64,000 bases of DNA from Enterococcus mundtii (lineage in GTDB: Bacteria; Bacillota; Bacilli; Lactobacillales; Enterococcaceae). How positions within the stretch are numbered: the stretch's first letter is position 1; each line of letters starts with the position of its first letter. Below are positions 16,508 to 25,564 of this stretch, in pieces. A program made the translations under genes and the position numbers. The stretch spans positions 2,284,001-2,348,000 of the forward strand of contig NZ_CP018061.1 in the NCBI RefSeq assembly GCF_002813755.1. Direction: 5' to 3'. Below the pieces are notes generated by a model. The model was not told the DNA's origin and searched no databases. It was given only the letters and a program-made list of their open reading frames with translations.

Positions 16508-17245
16508 TTAGTTTCCTGGGGCATCTGTTAACGTCCAAGTGAACGTTGTTTGGTAAGCTTTTGCGTATTTTGTCGTTGAGCCTGGTACTTCTAATGCAAT
16601 ACTATTTTTCGCAGTATCCACTGAATTTCCCCAATCCATCAAATACGTTCCAGCACCTTCACCATTTTTCGCACTCATCACTAATGATTCACTACCACTT
16701 GGATCTAAGCTGAAAGTTGCAACGCCTGTTGGTTTTGCTGATTGTGAACCAGTCACGACATTACCATTTGATAATGTGATTTTTGCACCTGTCAATTCTT
16801 GGTCTTCCGCTGTTTTGAATTGTGCATTTTGTTTTACTTTCAATGTCCAACCTGTTTCAGTTCCGCGGTTGTCAGATACTTGAACAAAGTTTGGTCCTTC
16901 TTTTTCAACATCACTTGCATCTTTATATTTTTGTGCTGCAGCATAGTATGTTTGCGTTTTTGACGTGATTTTTTGTTCACCGAAGACTAGACTTGAAGCA
17001 AAGTCGATCGATAATGGACCATTTGTACCTGGATTTGGCTTACCATCAGGATTTGTTGGATCAACTGGCGTTACTGGTTGTTCTGGATCAAGTGGATCAA
17101 CTGGATCAGTCGTCTCTGTATTCGGTACATAATTGATCACACCGTTTGAAGTATATTCCCCACCATCAGCTGCCGCTACGCTAACTGTGCTGAATACTCC
17201 GCCTAATAACATTGTTGATAATAAGATCATTTGTGATTTTTTCAT
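16508..17245 (-). CDS. WxL-domain surface protein
   Basis: A 245-residue secreted protein: signal peptide (1-26, ending VSVAAA), a Pro/Asp-rich linker (about 48-75), the conserved GPLSIDFASS stretch near 78, and the C-terminal WxL domain with GWTLKV near 135 and TWTLTDAPGN at the end. WxL domains bind peptidoglycan non-covalently and anchor proteins on the enterococcal surface. The ATG at 17245 follows GGAG; an upstream in-frame start lacks a ribosome-binding site and overlaps the preceding gene. Confidence 0.92.
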   Translation of the reverse strand: MKKSQMILLSTMLLGGVFSTVSVAAADGGEYTSNGVINYVPNTETTDPVDPLDPEQPVTPVDPTNPDGKPNPGTNGPLSIDFASSLVFGEQKITSKTQTYYAAAQKYKDASDVEKEGPNFVQVSDNRGTETGWTLKVKQNAQFKTAEDQELTGAKITLSNGNVVTGSQSAKPTGVATFSLDPSGSESLVMSAKNGEGAGTYLMDWGNSVDTAKNSIALEVPGSTTKYAKAYQTTFTWTLTDAPGN

Positions 17246-17262
17246 TTTTATTTTCTCCATTC

Positions 17263-18051
17263 TTAATTTCCTGGTGTATCGGATAGATTCCAAGTTAATA
17301 TTGTTGAATACGTAACTGCATCTTTCGGTGTTTTACCTGGGATGGTCAATGAAACACTTTTCGTAACCACTGAGGATACGTCTTTATTTTTTTGGTCTTT
17401 CATTGTGATTGTCTCCACTTTGTCACCCCATGCTTCGATCCATGTGCCAGAACCTGCATCTTGTCCAGCACTTAGAACAATCGATTCTGCACCGTTTGGA
17501 TCTAAGCTGATTTCAGTGGTCGCAGTCGGTGCAGCCACACCTTCTGCATTTGATTTGACTACCGGATCTTGCAATTTTATTACCGCGCCAGTCAACGTTT
17601 TGTTTAATGTGTCATCGTTCTTAAATTGACCGTTTTGACATACTTTCAATGTCCAACCAGCATTATTGCCTCGGTGATCAGATACTTGGACATAATCTGG
17701 CGTAACTAGATCCGAAAATGTGCCATCGTCATTTACATAAGTCTGTGCTTTAGCATAATAGGTTTCTGTTTTATTCGATATCTTATTCATGCCGAAATCA
17801 AAACTTGAAGCAAAGTCGATTGATAGTGGTCCTTTTGTTCCTGGTTCTGGGTCCGTTCCATCTGGATTAGTTGGATGAACCGGTTTATCTGGATCAGGGT
17901 CAATTGGATTGACTGGATCGGTTGGTTCCGTATCAGGTATAAAATTGACCGTACCATTACTTGTATACTTGGCTTGATCGACGGCTTGGACGGTCCCCGT
18001 TACTCCTGTCAAAAGACTAATGATCATTAAACCACTTACTGTTTTTTTCAT
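17263..18051 (-). CDS. WxL-domain surface protein
   Basis: A 262-residue paralogue of the two neighbouring WxL proteins: signal peptide (1-25), a short Pro/Asp-rich spacer, GPLSIDFASSFDFG near 75, GWTLKV near 135 and the terminal TWNLSDTPGN. An unusual feature is a single Cys just after the first WxL motif (KVCQNGQF). The ATG at 18051 is preceded by GGGGGA; the longer in-frame reading to 18120 has no ribosome-binding site and overlaps the upstream gene. Confidence 0.92.
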   Translation of the reverse strand: MKKTVSGLMIISLLTGVTGTVQAVDQAKYTSNGTVNFIPDTEPTDPVNPIDPDPDKPVHPTNPDGTDPEPGTKGPLSIDFASSFDFGMNKISNKTETYYAKAQTYVNDDGTFSDLVTPDYVQVSDHRGNNAGWTLKVCQNGQFKNDDTLNKTLTGAVIKLQDPVVKSNAEGVAAPTATTEISLDPNGAESIVLSAGQDAGSGTWIEAWGDKVETITMKDQKNKDVSSVVTKSVSLTIPGKTPKDAVTYSTILTWNLSDTPGN

Positions 18052-18089
18052 ACGATCCCCCAAAGTGATTCCTTTTTCACATGTTTCTT

Positions 18090-18815
18090 TTATGGCGCTG
18101 GAGTAGATTTTAGGCTCCATGTCAATGTGGTGCTATACTCTTTCGCTAATTTGACCGTTTTACCTGGCACGTTAAGTTTTACAGCAGTTGCGCCTTCTGT
18201 TGCATCTGTACCAAATTTGTAGATCCACGTTCCCATCCCTTTACCTGCATCAGCAGTCATCAAGACTGATTCATTTCCAGGAGTCAATGTATTTTGTGTC
18301 ACTAGATCTGGTTTGTATTGATCATCCATGATCGATGCACTTGCACCGTTACTTAAGGATAGTACTGCACCTGATAACTCTTCTGCTGCGGCAGTTTGGA
18401 ATTGCGTATCTTGCTTGACAGATAAGCTCCAACCTTCTTGTGTTCCACGTTTGTCTGTTACTTGTACATAGTTAGGTCCGTCTGTACCATTTGTGAATGT
18501 TTGGACTTGCGCATAGTAATCTTTAGTAACAGTAGTGATTTTTTGTTTACCAAATTGGAAACTTGAAGCAAAATCAATTGATAATGGTCCGTTCGTGCCT
18601 GGATTTGGCCCATTTGGATCAGTTGGATCTACTGGTACTACCGGACTTGTGGGATCAGTTGGATCAACCGGATCTGTTGGATCGGTATCTGCTTCAAATG
18701 CGATCACACCATTTGTCTCATAGCTTGCAGTTTCATCCGCAGCAAATACTGTGCTTGTTCCTACTAATGTACTAAATAAAATAATTCCAGCTGTTAACAA
18801 TGTTGTCTTTTTCAT
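18090..18815 (-). CDS. WxL-domain surface protein
   Basis: A 241-residue secreted protein with a signal peptide (1-25), a PTDP/VDPT repeat linker at about 44-70, GPLSIDFASSFQFG near 75, the first WxL motif GWSLSV near 128 and the last TWSLKSTPAP at the C-terminus. The ATG overlaps the stop of the LPXTG gene by four bases (ATGA), giving translational coupling. The three small WxL genes look like tandem duplications within the operon. Confidence 0.92.
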   Translation of the reverse strand: MKKTTLLTAGIILFSTLVGTSTVFAADETASYETNGVIAFEADTDPTDPVDPTDPTSPVVPVDPTDPNGPNPGTNGPLSIDFASSFQFGKQKITTVTKDYYAQVQTFTNGTDGPNYVQVTDKRGTQEGWSLSVKQDTQFQTAAAEELSGAVLSLSNGASASIMDDQYKPDLVTQNTLTPGNESVLMTADAGKGMGTWIYKFGTDATEGATAVKLNVPGKTVKLAKEYSTTLTWSLKSTPAP

Positions 18816-19195
18816 TTTTCTCTTCTTCTCCTTTTTATACCAATTATTATCAACACGATCAAAAGAAGGAAACTTCCAATGATCGTAAATTGTTTACTCC
18901 TGTATTCTCCAGTTTTTGGTAACTGTTTACTATCCCCTTGTATCGCCTCTTGCTGATCCACAGTTGTTCCATTTTTTCCAGAGGGCGTTTGATCGTCTTG
19001 AGTAGAGTTGGGTAAAGTGGGTTCGCCCACTCCTTCTTCAGAACTGCTACTTCCAGCTTCAGGATATTCATAGGTGCCATAAAATCCTGTGACACCCTCA
19101 CTTTTAAACGATTGCTCTTCTTCTGCTAAACCAATTGGCGTTTGTGTAAAAAGAAATCCTAACAACACAAGGATCTTCCACCTTTTTTTCTTCAT
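18812..19195 (-). CDS. Small LPXTG cell-wall-anchored protein
   Basis: A 127-residue product: signal peptide (about 1-24), a short Ser/Glu/Gly-rich extracellular part, the sorting signal LPKTG near residue 92, a hydrophobic helix and a Lys/Arg tail. Sortase A (a gene of that class lies at 51881) would couple it to peptidoglycan. Small LPXTG proteins are standard members of WxL gene clusters. The ATG at 19195 follows AGGTGAG; a GTG 9 bases upstream is part of that Shine-Dalgarno. Confidence 0.9.
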   Translation of the reverse strand: MKKKRWKILVLLGFLFTQTPIGLAEEEQSFKSEGVTGFYGTYEYPEAGSSSSEEGVGEPTLPNSTQDDQTPSGKNGTTVDQQEAIQGDSKQLPKTGEYRSKQFTIIGSFLLLIVLIIIGIKRRRREK

Positions 19196-19227
19196 CTTTC
19201 TCACCTATTCTCTATCGTCGTGTTTTT

Positions 19228-22200
19228 CTATGGGTTACCGGGTGCTGCAACCAATGACCATGATAACGTTCCTTGATAACTTCCGATTTTTTGTTTTTCC
19301 GGAGGAACAGTTAACTTGATTCCTTTGTTGTTCGCTTGTCCCCACTCTTGATTGACAAGATATTCCCCATTTGTCGTTAGTGTCTTTTCTTCCACGATCA
19401 CTGCATTTGGACCGAGTACTGTGTTCGTTGTACCGTCTGTAAATGAAAGTGCATTAGAAAGTTCGGTTGTCCCAGAAGTCAAAGGTTGTTTTTCAGTAAC
19501 TGTCAATTGCCAATTGTCCCGTTCAGAACCTCTTGTATCTTTCACGATCAAACCACCTTCGATCAGTGGCCAGTACGTTTGAGTTGTTGTCTTAACTTTT
19601 TGTGTCTCGAAATTCATCGTGTTTGGGACTTCTTTAAGTTCTAAAGTCCCTGTAATCGCTACATTGACTATTTTTTCTGTCGTTATTCCATTTAGTCGAT
19701 AGCTATACGTCGTTGAAACATTTTTTAAAACTTCCGCTTCTGTCGTATCCTTGATTGCTAAAAACGTTGTGTCTGTCAACGTTGGTACTTGATTCGCACT
19801 GCCATCGGCTAAGATTACTTGTGCCAGTGTTCGTTGATTCAACTCTTGTTGAGACGTCAACGCATTGGCATCAGATAAACTCATCCGAACATCTTTTGCA
19901 TAGACTGCAAAACTGCGATCCGTCGAAATCGTTGCTTCATTTTTTACAACGATCAAGTTTGCTTGTTGTTCCTTTTCATTCCCCGTCGTACCGACTTTAT
20001 AATCAATGACATGTTTTCTGGAAACTTCATCTGCTACTAGCGGTTGCTTGATTTCGTCCATTACATCAGCGGTGATCGAATCCGTAAAGAATGGACGTCC
20101 CTCTGCCTCCATCAATGATAAAACTGATTGTTGATCGACTAAATCTTGTGCTTCTTTTTCAGAAATGATCACATTTCTAGCAGAAAGCTCAGCAGCATTC
20201 GAATACTTCACTTTGACTTCATAACTGTATTCGCTATCTGGCGATTGCCAATCGATCGTTGATGAATCTTTTTGTTCAGCAATCGTTGTAGGTGTGTCGC
20301 CAATTTTTGAACTGTTGATTTCTGCTTGGTACAACCATGAACCAGTTGTTTGTGTTTCTGGCGCAAAGCTCAATTTTGGCGTGATACCCTTTCCTGATGG
20401 AATCACCAAGCGTCCTTTTTGAACTTTTGTACCTGCGGTTTCTGTTCCCCATGCATTCAAGACTAATGGCGCATTCCCTTCTTTCACTTCACTGACGTTA
20501 TGAAAAATACTTCCTTCGCCTTGAGCGATTCCAGGATTTTCTACTTCATAATCGATAACTGAACCAGGTATTGCAATACCATAACCACTACCGGATTTTG
20601 AGACATCGTTATCCCCGATGAAGCTTTTTCCAGTTGCTTTTTCAGTTCCTCTGAAATTCAAAGGTGTTAGCTTTGTTGCATTGGCAATCGTTGGATTGAT
20701 TGTCAAAACTTGATAGGCTTTATTTGCGCCGAACCATGTACCGGTACTATCTACTTGCGTTGTTGAATCTCCAGTAGTTGACTTGATCCAGACTATTTCA
20801 TCTTTTGCAGGATCAGGAAACTCGACATCTGAAATATTGACTTTTCCTGTTCCAGGAATCGTTTCTAAAGTGGCTTCATCCTCTATAGTCAACTTAGCTG
20901 CAGAAATTAAGTTACTAGAAGTTGAAACGCCGATCCCAGCATTTTTTGACAAATGGATGTTTCCAAATGAATGATAGGTCGTTGCATGATTGGCAGCAGT
21001 CGCAGATAAGCCGTTTTTGATATTTCCGCCATTTGCCATTAATTTCAATCCATTTGTTACATTTAATTCGGTGAAATTGACGATGCCTAGTCCAGTAAGA
21101 TTGATTGGATCTGTTTGATAGCTGTTTGTACCATCGACATTTTCACCAAAATTGAACACGACTTTGTTTGTACTGGCATTAGCAATCGTATTCGTAAAGT
21201 TATCACTGGCTGAACCACCGGATAAACCATTGATACTAACAGCTCCTTGAACATTAGCGGTAACGTTCCTCAAAATTTTCCCACTGCTGATATTGGAATA
21301 CTGTGTAGCATACAGATTACCAATACTAGAGCCCTCCGCTTGGATATTCATCTGGATCGAACCATTTTGGGTGTAGGTAGCATAACTACCACCATCCCCA
21401 TAAATGCTCGCACCATTTAATGAATCCACACCTGGTTTGGTAAAGATATTCAGCGTAATCGTATTGTCCGTATTTGTCCCCAAATTCGTGTTTTGTCCAT
21501 ATGGTCGCCCCCCTGTGATATATGTGTTACCTGGTAACTTGAATTCACCGTCATAGTTTCGTAAATCAATGAGTAAACTAGCATTTCCAAGTAGTGACCC
21601 ATAGTTTGTGATACCACCAGAAAAGCCGTTAGAACCAGTTCGAGGAGTACCAGAGAAGTTCCCACCATAGATGCGATTATCTGAATTCCCAGTAACAGTA
21701 TGTCCAGCACTTGCGCCATAGGATGCACCCATTGAAGCATTAATGACTCCTTCATAAACGGTCACTCCTACGTTTCCGACAATTTTTTTGTCATCCCATC
21801 CGCCACCAGATAAGAACCAGTCTACTTGACCATCATTGACGATGGTTTGTCCGTTACCATACACACGTGTCCCTGCATAGCCCGTACCTTCTAACGTATC
21901 AGCGATTCCACCATTCAATATGTTTGAGCTATTTCCTTCAATAACCCCCGAATAAGAACCACCATATGTCCATCGCGCTACGGTATTATTCAATATCGTT
22001 TGTGTATCTCCTTTAATGTAGATGTCCCATGTATCATTTGAAGCAGGATAGCCACCTCCACCTACAACGTCCCAAACCGAAGCTTCTCCACGATTTTTCT
22101 TCGTGGTCGAATAGGCTAAATCGGTTGGCATTGATCCGGAATAGGCAAAGCCAGCTCCGCCGATTGAACCATCTGCATTAGCCGTCCCAACTTCAATCGT

Positions 22201-24072
22201 TGTGTTGCCTTCGATGTAGCCACCGCGACCTGCTGCTGTTGTCCAAATGGCGCCATTATTGAATGAACCACTGACTAATTTTGAGGTGATGTTACCGAAG
22301 ACTTTGAACTCTGCCGCAGCTTTGGCTAAATCAGCTCTTTGTTGTGGTGTATACGCATCATAGGTTGTTTCATTTGATGCCCCAATCCCACTTTTATTGA
22401 ATTTAACAACGTTATTGCCGGCGCCCCCATTGAAGTCATTGATTCCACCGGCAGATGGGGTTCCTGCTTTGATCGTATTTGTGATATTCCCAGTGACCGT
22501 ACCGGTATAACGATTGCCACCTTCAAATTCTGCCCGTCCAGCACTGTATAAACTACTATCCAAATTTGTTTCGATTCCGTCAGTTGAACGATTGGTTCCG
22601 ATATTTCCTCGAGAGGACCCACCGATGAATCGTTCCCCTGCGCCGTACCAACGACCATAACCTGAAATGTTATTGGTTACTTTTCCACCAATATTCCCGT
22701 AGATGACACCACCATAAAAGGTACTTAATTGAAACCCTGTTGCACTATTGGTAATCCCGATAGTAGTAGATACAGTTCCCGTAACATTTGCTGTATTTGT
22801 CGCACTGGTTCCATTTCCACCACCGTACAAATTCGTGATTCGTCCACCAGCATTATTGATGATCGTAGAGACGTTTCCATCAATGGTACCAATATTAGCT
22901 CCTCCTGCTAGTGTATTGATTCCCCCATTATTCGTATTGTTGATAACGATACTCGTATTCCCTTTCAGCGTGCCACCATTTTGATTACCACCAAAGATAT
23001 TCCATGTATAAGAACCTGTCGTATTGATAGTGATCACCGGATTCCCTACGACATCTCCTGAATTGGTTCCACCATAAATTGAAATACCGTTACCGTTTGC
23101 TCCTCCATTCAAATTCAAGCTGTGTCCATTCATATAGAAGTAAGAGCCGGTATAGCTAATATTTCGTAAAGTAATCGTTGAACCAAAGTAAGCATTCGCT
23201 GTAAAAGCAAGTGTTTTTGCACCAGATGGTACCGTTAAATCTTGTGTGATTGGATCATCTGAATGGCCAGTGATCACTAGTTGATTTACTTTATCTTTTA
23301 ATGAGGCAAACGTAGCGTTAGTTGCATCGACCGTACTTGGAATATTGTTAGCGACTGTAGCAGCTGTTAATGTGACGTTTGATCCAATATACATGGCGTA
23401 ATCTTGCATATTGCCCGCATGATACAAATCATTTAATGCCGCTTTTACTCCGGCATCTGATGCAGCATATGTTTGGTAAGCTTGTGTGCTATCTGTGGGA
23501 TTTGGTACAACAAGTACTTTCGTCTTATCCGCTGTAGCAATCGTATCTTTGATCGAAGCATCTGTACTTTTTAAAGAACGGAATGCCTGTTGTTTGAATA
23601 CTGCTTTTAGTTGCAGATCCTTCGTCACTGTTAATTCGCTGATTTCTTCATTTGTATAGAGTTTGCCTTCAACTTCCCAACCGTTCAATGGTTGCTCATC
23701 CGCAAAAATCGGGATATCACTACTTGCTAATTTTTCGTTTTCCTTAACTGTCAGTTCTTTAACTTCCGCTCCTGATTCAAATAAATGAGTGCTATCTGTC
23801 ATAAAAGTTAAAGTAAAGTGTTTTTCTTCAGTCATCGATTCTTGTGTCTGTGCCTCTGACTGTTTCACCTCCTCTTTTACTGATTCTGTTGTCTGTGTGA
23901 CTGTCTCTTCACTTTGCATGGTTTGATCAATCGACTCTTCTGTTTCAGTTGTGGGTGATAGAGTGACTGCATCATTTTCAGCATCCACTGCCTGCACGAC
24001 GATTGACAATGGAGAAGTTATCCCTGAAAAAAGAAGCATTGCGGCAACACACATAACAATATTTTTTTTCAT
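19228..24072 (-). CDS. Giant WxL surface protein with beta-helix repeat region
   Basis: A 1614-residue secreted protein. Order: signal peptide (1-28); Thr/Glu/Gln-rich segment (about 30-85); an InlB/Listeria-Bacteroides-type repeat near 87-160 (LTFMTDS...GWEVEGKLYTNEEI); a Gly/Asn-rich region (about 215-1010) of imperfect repeats such as GNTSIVINN, GNVSTIINN and GNITNTI, typical of a right-handed beta-helix; several beta-sandwich-like segments; and a C-terminal WxL domain with NWQLTV near 1523 and SWSLVAAPGNP at the end. It is the first gene of the operon and probably its main adhesin or matrix-binding product. The ligand is unknown. Confidence 0.88.
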   Translation of the reverse strand: MKKNIVMCVAAMLLFSGITSPLSIVVQAVDAENDAVTLSPTTETEESIDQTMQSEETVTQTTESVKEEVKQSEAQTQESMTEEKHFTLTFMTDSTHLFESGAEVKELTVKENEKLASSDIPIFADEQPLNGWEVEGKLYTNEEISELTVTKDLQLKAVFKQQAFRSLKSTDASIKDTIATADKTKVLVVPNPTDSTQAYQTYAASDAGVKAALNDLYHAGNMQDYAMYIGSNVTLTAATVANNIPSTVDATNATFASLKDKVNQLVITGHSDDPITQDLTVPSGAKTLAFTANAYFGSTITLRNISYTGSYFYMNGHSLNLNGGANGNGISIYGGTNSGDVVGNPVITINTTGSYTWNIFGGNQNGGTLKGNTSIVINNTNNGGINTLAGGANIGTIDGNVSTIINNAGGRITNLYGGGNGTSATNTANVTGTVSTTIGITNSATGFQLSTFYGGVIYGNIGGKVTNNISGYGRWYGAGERFIGGSSRGNIGTNRSTDGIETNLDSSLYSAGRAEFEGGNRYTGTVTGNITNTIKAGTPSAGGINDFNGGAGNNVVKFNKSGIGASNETTYDAYTPQQRADLAKAAAEFKVFGNITSKLVSGSFNNGAIWTTAAGRGGYIEGNTTIEVGTANADGSIGGAGFAYSGSMPTDLAYSTTKKNRGEASVWDVVGGGGYPASNDTWDIYIKGDTQTILNNTVARWTYGGSYSGVIEGNSSNILNGGIADTLEGTGYAGTRVYGNGQTIVNDGQVDWFLSGGGWDDKKIVGNVGVTVYEGVINASMGASYGASAGHTVTGNSDNRIYGGNFSGTPRTGSNGFSGGITNYGSLLGNASLLIDLRNYDGEFKLPGNTYITGGRPYGQNTNLGTNTDNTITLNIFTKPGVDSLNGASIYGDGGSYATYTQNGSIQMNIQAEGSSIGNLYATQYSNISSGKILRNVTANVQGAVSINGLSGGSASDNFTNTIANASTNKVVFNFGENVDGTNSYQTDPINLTGLGIVNFTELNVTNGLKLMANGGNIKNGLSATAANHATTYHSFGNIHLSKNAGIGVSTSSNLISAAKLTIEDEATLETIPGTGKVNISDVEFPDPAKDEIVWIKSTTGDSTTQVDSTGTWFGANKAYQVLTINPTIANATKLTPLNFRGTEKATGKSFIGDNDVSKSGSGYGIAIPGSVIDYEVENPGIAQGEGSIFHNVSEVKEGNAPLVLNAWGTETAGTKVQKGRLVIPSGKGITPKLSFAPETQTTGSWLYQAEINSSKIGDTPTTIAEQKDSSTIDWQSPDSEYSYEVKVKYSNAAELSARNVIISEKEAQDLVDQQSVLSLMEAEGRPFFTDSITADVMDEIKQPLVADEVSRKHVIDYKVGTTGNEKEQQANLIVVKNEATISTDRSFAVYAKDVRMSLSDANALTSQQELNQRTLAQVILADGSANQVPTLTDTTFLAIKDTTEAEVLKNVSTTYSYRLNGITTEKIVNVAITGTLELKEVPNTMNFETQKVKTTTQTYWPLIEGGLIVKDTRGSERDNWQLTVTEKQPLTSGTTELSNALSFTDGTTNTVLGPNAVIVEEKTLTTNGEYLVNQEWGQANNKGIKLTVPPEKQKIGSYQGTLSWSLVAAPGNP

Positions 24073-24639
24073 TTTATCTTCCCTTCTGCTTCATACAACA
24101 AAATTAACTTATTGATAATTATTATTGCTTGCTTGATTCTTTTTGTATTGTATAATGTAAAATCCAGTTATTTTTAAAAAATATTTCTTGATTACTGAAA
24201 AACGATTAACTTTTTTCAGAGCATATTATTTGACTTTAAAAAATAACAAGTGATTTTAATAATTCACTTGAAAGTGAAAAAAGCTGTTATATCAACGTTA
24301 ATCACGTGTCACTAATTCGCATGATCTCCCTTTTTCTTCTTATTTAATTTTCTGTCATGAAAAACGGATGAAATTTTCATGAATTATAATGTAGTAAAGA
24401 ACCCGCCATTTTTTCAACGGCTATTTTCCAGAGTGTTTTTTGTTGTTTTTTTATTTCGATTTTCGCATGATAATCTTACTTTTTTTGTTTATACTCATAG
24501 AATCACCATGCTCGCTTTACTATGAAGCTAGTGTTTGCTTCAACAAGCATAATAAATCACAGTTAAATTTCTTTCATCAACTTTCTCTAATTGTTTTCTT
24601 CTCGCCAATAGCCATGCGTCATCTCTTCAAAAATGAATA

Positions 24640-24762
24640 CATTCTATTCCCAAACACCATTTTCATAAATAAGCCATCATTCATAAAAATTTGTAAAATA
24701 CAATTTTTCATGAATGATGGCTTATTTCGTTTGGACACTTATGTTCCGACCTCAAAGGATCA
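24640..24762. repeat. Hairpin-centred intergenic repeat (copy 1)
   Basis: A perfect 18-base inverted repeat (24667-24684 and 24710-24727; AAATAAGCCATCATTCAT and its complement) is followed by CACTTATGTTCCGACCTC. That tail matches CACTTCTACCCCGACCTC of the copy at 45702-45870, placing it in the same family. The hairpin could also act as a terminator in either direction. Confidence 0.55.
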
Positions 24763-25380
24763 ATTTTAGACTCCACTGTTTTCTACTCAAACCTCTGTAA
24801 CAAAAATTTTATCTACCTGTCTTAACAATATTAGCTACTGATCTAAACAAACAGCTATTTTTTTAAAACGATAGCACAACTATTCGTGACCGCAACCCCA
24901 ACTACACTCACTAATAATTAGTTATTCGCTTAAATCTGCTTAGAGTAACTGCGACAATATATCATTCCCGCTTCTATTGAAGCCACGATTCCCAGCATAC
25001 TCTTATGATCGTATTTTCCAAGAGTATTTCCCCGTCGGATTGCTTCAATTGATCCATTCTTCACCCCCTTATCCCGTTGCGAGTCAAGAAATGAGACAAA
25101 TGATCCATTTGATTCAATGTTTGATCGAACTGCTATATCAATGGTTTATCGTTATCTAGTGTTTCTTAAAATCAAGCATTTTGACTCTTCATCGAATCAT
25201 AGATTTTCTTTATCCAACATAACAATAGCTAACAACGGGTAATAATAGATTGCTTTTAAACAATCGTTCAAACATATTGTATAACGCTTGTTTCCGTTAT
25301 ATTTAAATATAATTTATTCTTTTTTGAAAAATTATTTAAATATAACTTACGCGCGTACTTGACTTTTTTAGTAGCGCAGA

Positions 25381-25418
25381 AAAAAAATAGATTAGGTATT
25401 TAAAATACCTAATCTATT
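25381..25418 (-). terminator. Terminator downstream of mgtA
   Basis: A perfect 16-base inverted repeat (25386-25401 and 25403-25418) with one central base is followed on the minus strand by a run of eight U. It lies about 150 bases after the mgtA stop codon. Confidence 0.65.
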
Positions 25419-25564
25419 AGCGTTTTACTATTGATGGAACGATGCAGCGATTCACTAAAATTTTATAGAATAAGCGAACCATTTAAATGAAGTTTATTTT
25501 TTTATTGAAATCTTACCTGAAGGATGCTCAAATCCTCGTACTAAAGTGCAGAAAAGACTTTCTT

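Larger units (their letters stand above)
24073..25564. other. Long AT-rich non-coding region upstream of the WxL operon
   Basis: About 1.5 kb with no convincing gene. It holds the presumed promoter region of the WxL operon (an AT-rich tract with TATACAAT-like sequence near 24140-24165), one hairpin-centred repeat (24640-24762), a 16-base perfect inverted repeat (25386-25418), and otherwise very AT-rich sequence. A 60-codon plus-strand reading frame at 24977 has no ribosome-binding site and no recognisable product. Confidence 0.6.

Noticed and set aside
24977-25159. 60-codon plus-strand frame in the WxL upstream region
   Set aside because: No ribosome-binding site, no promoter, no recognised product; sequence is AT-rich background.
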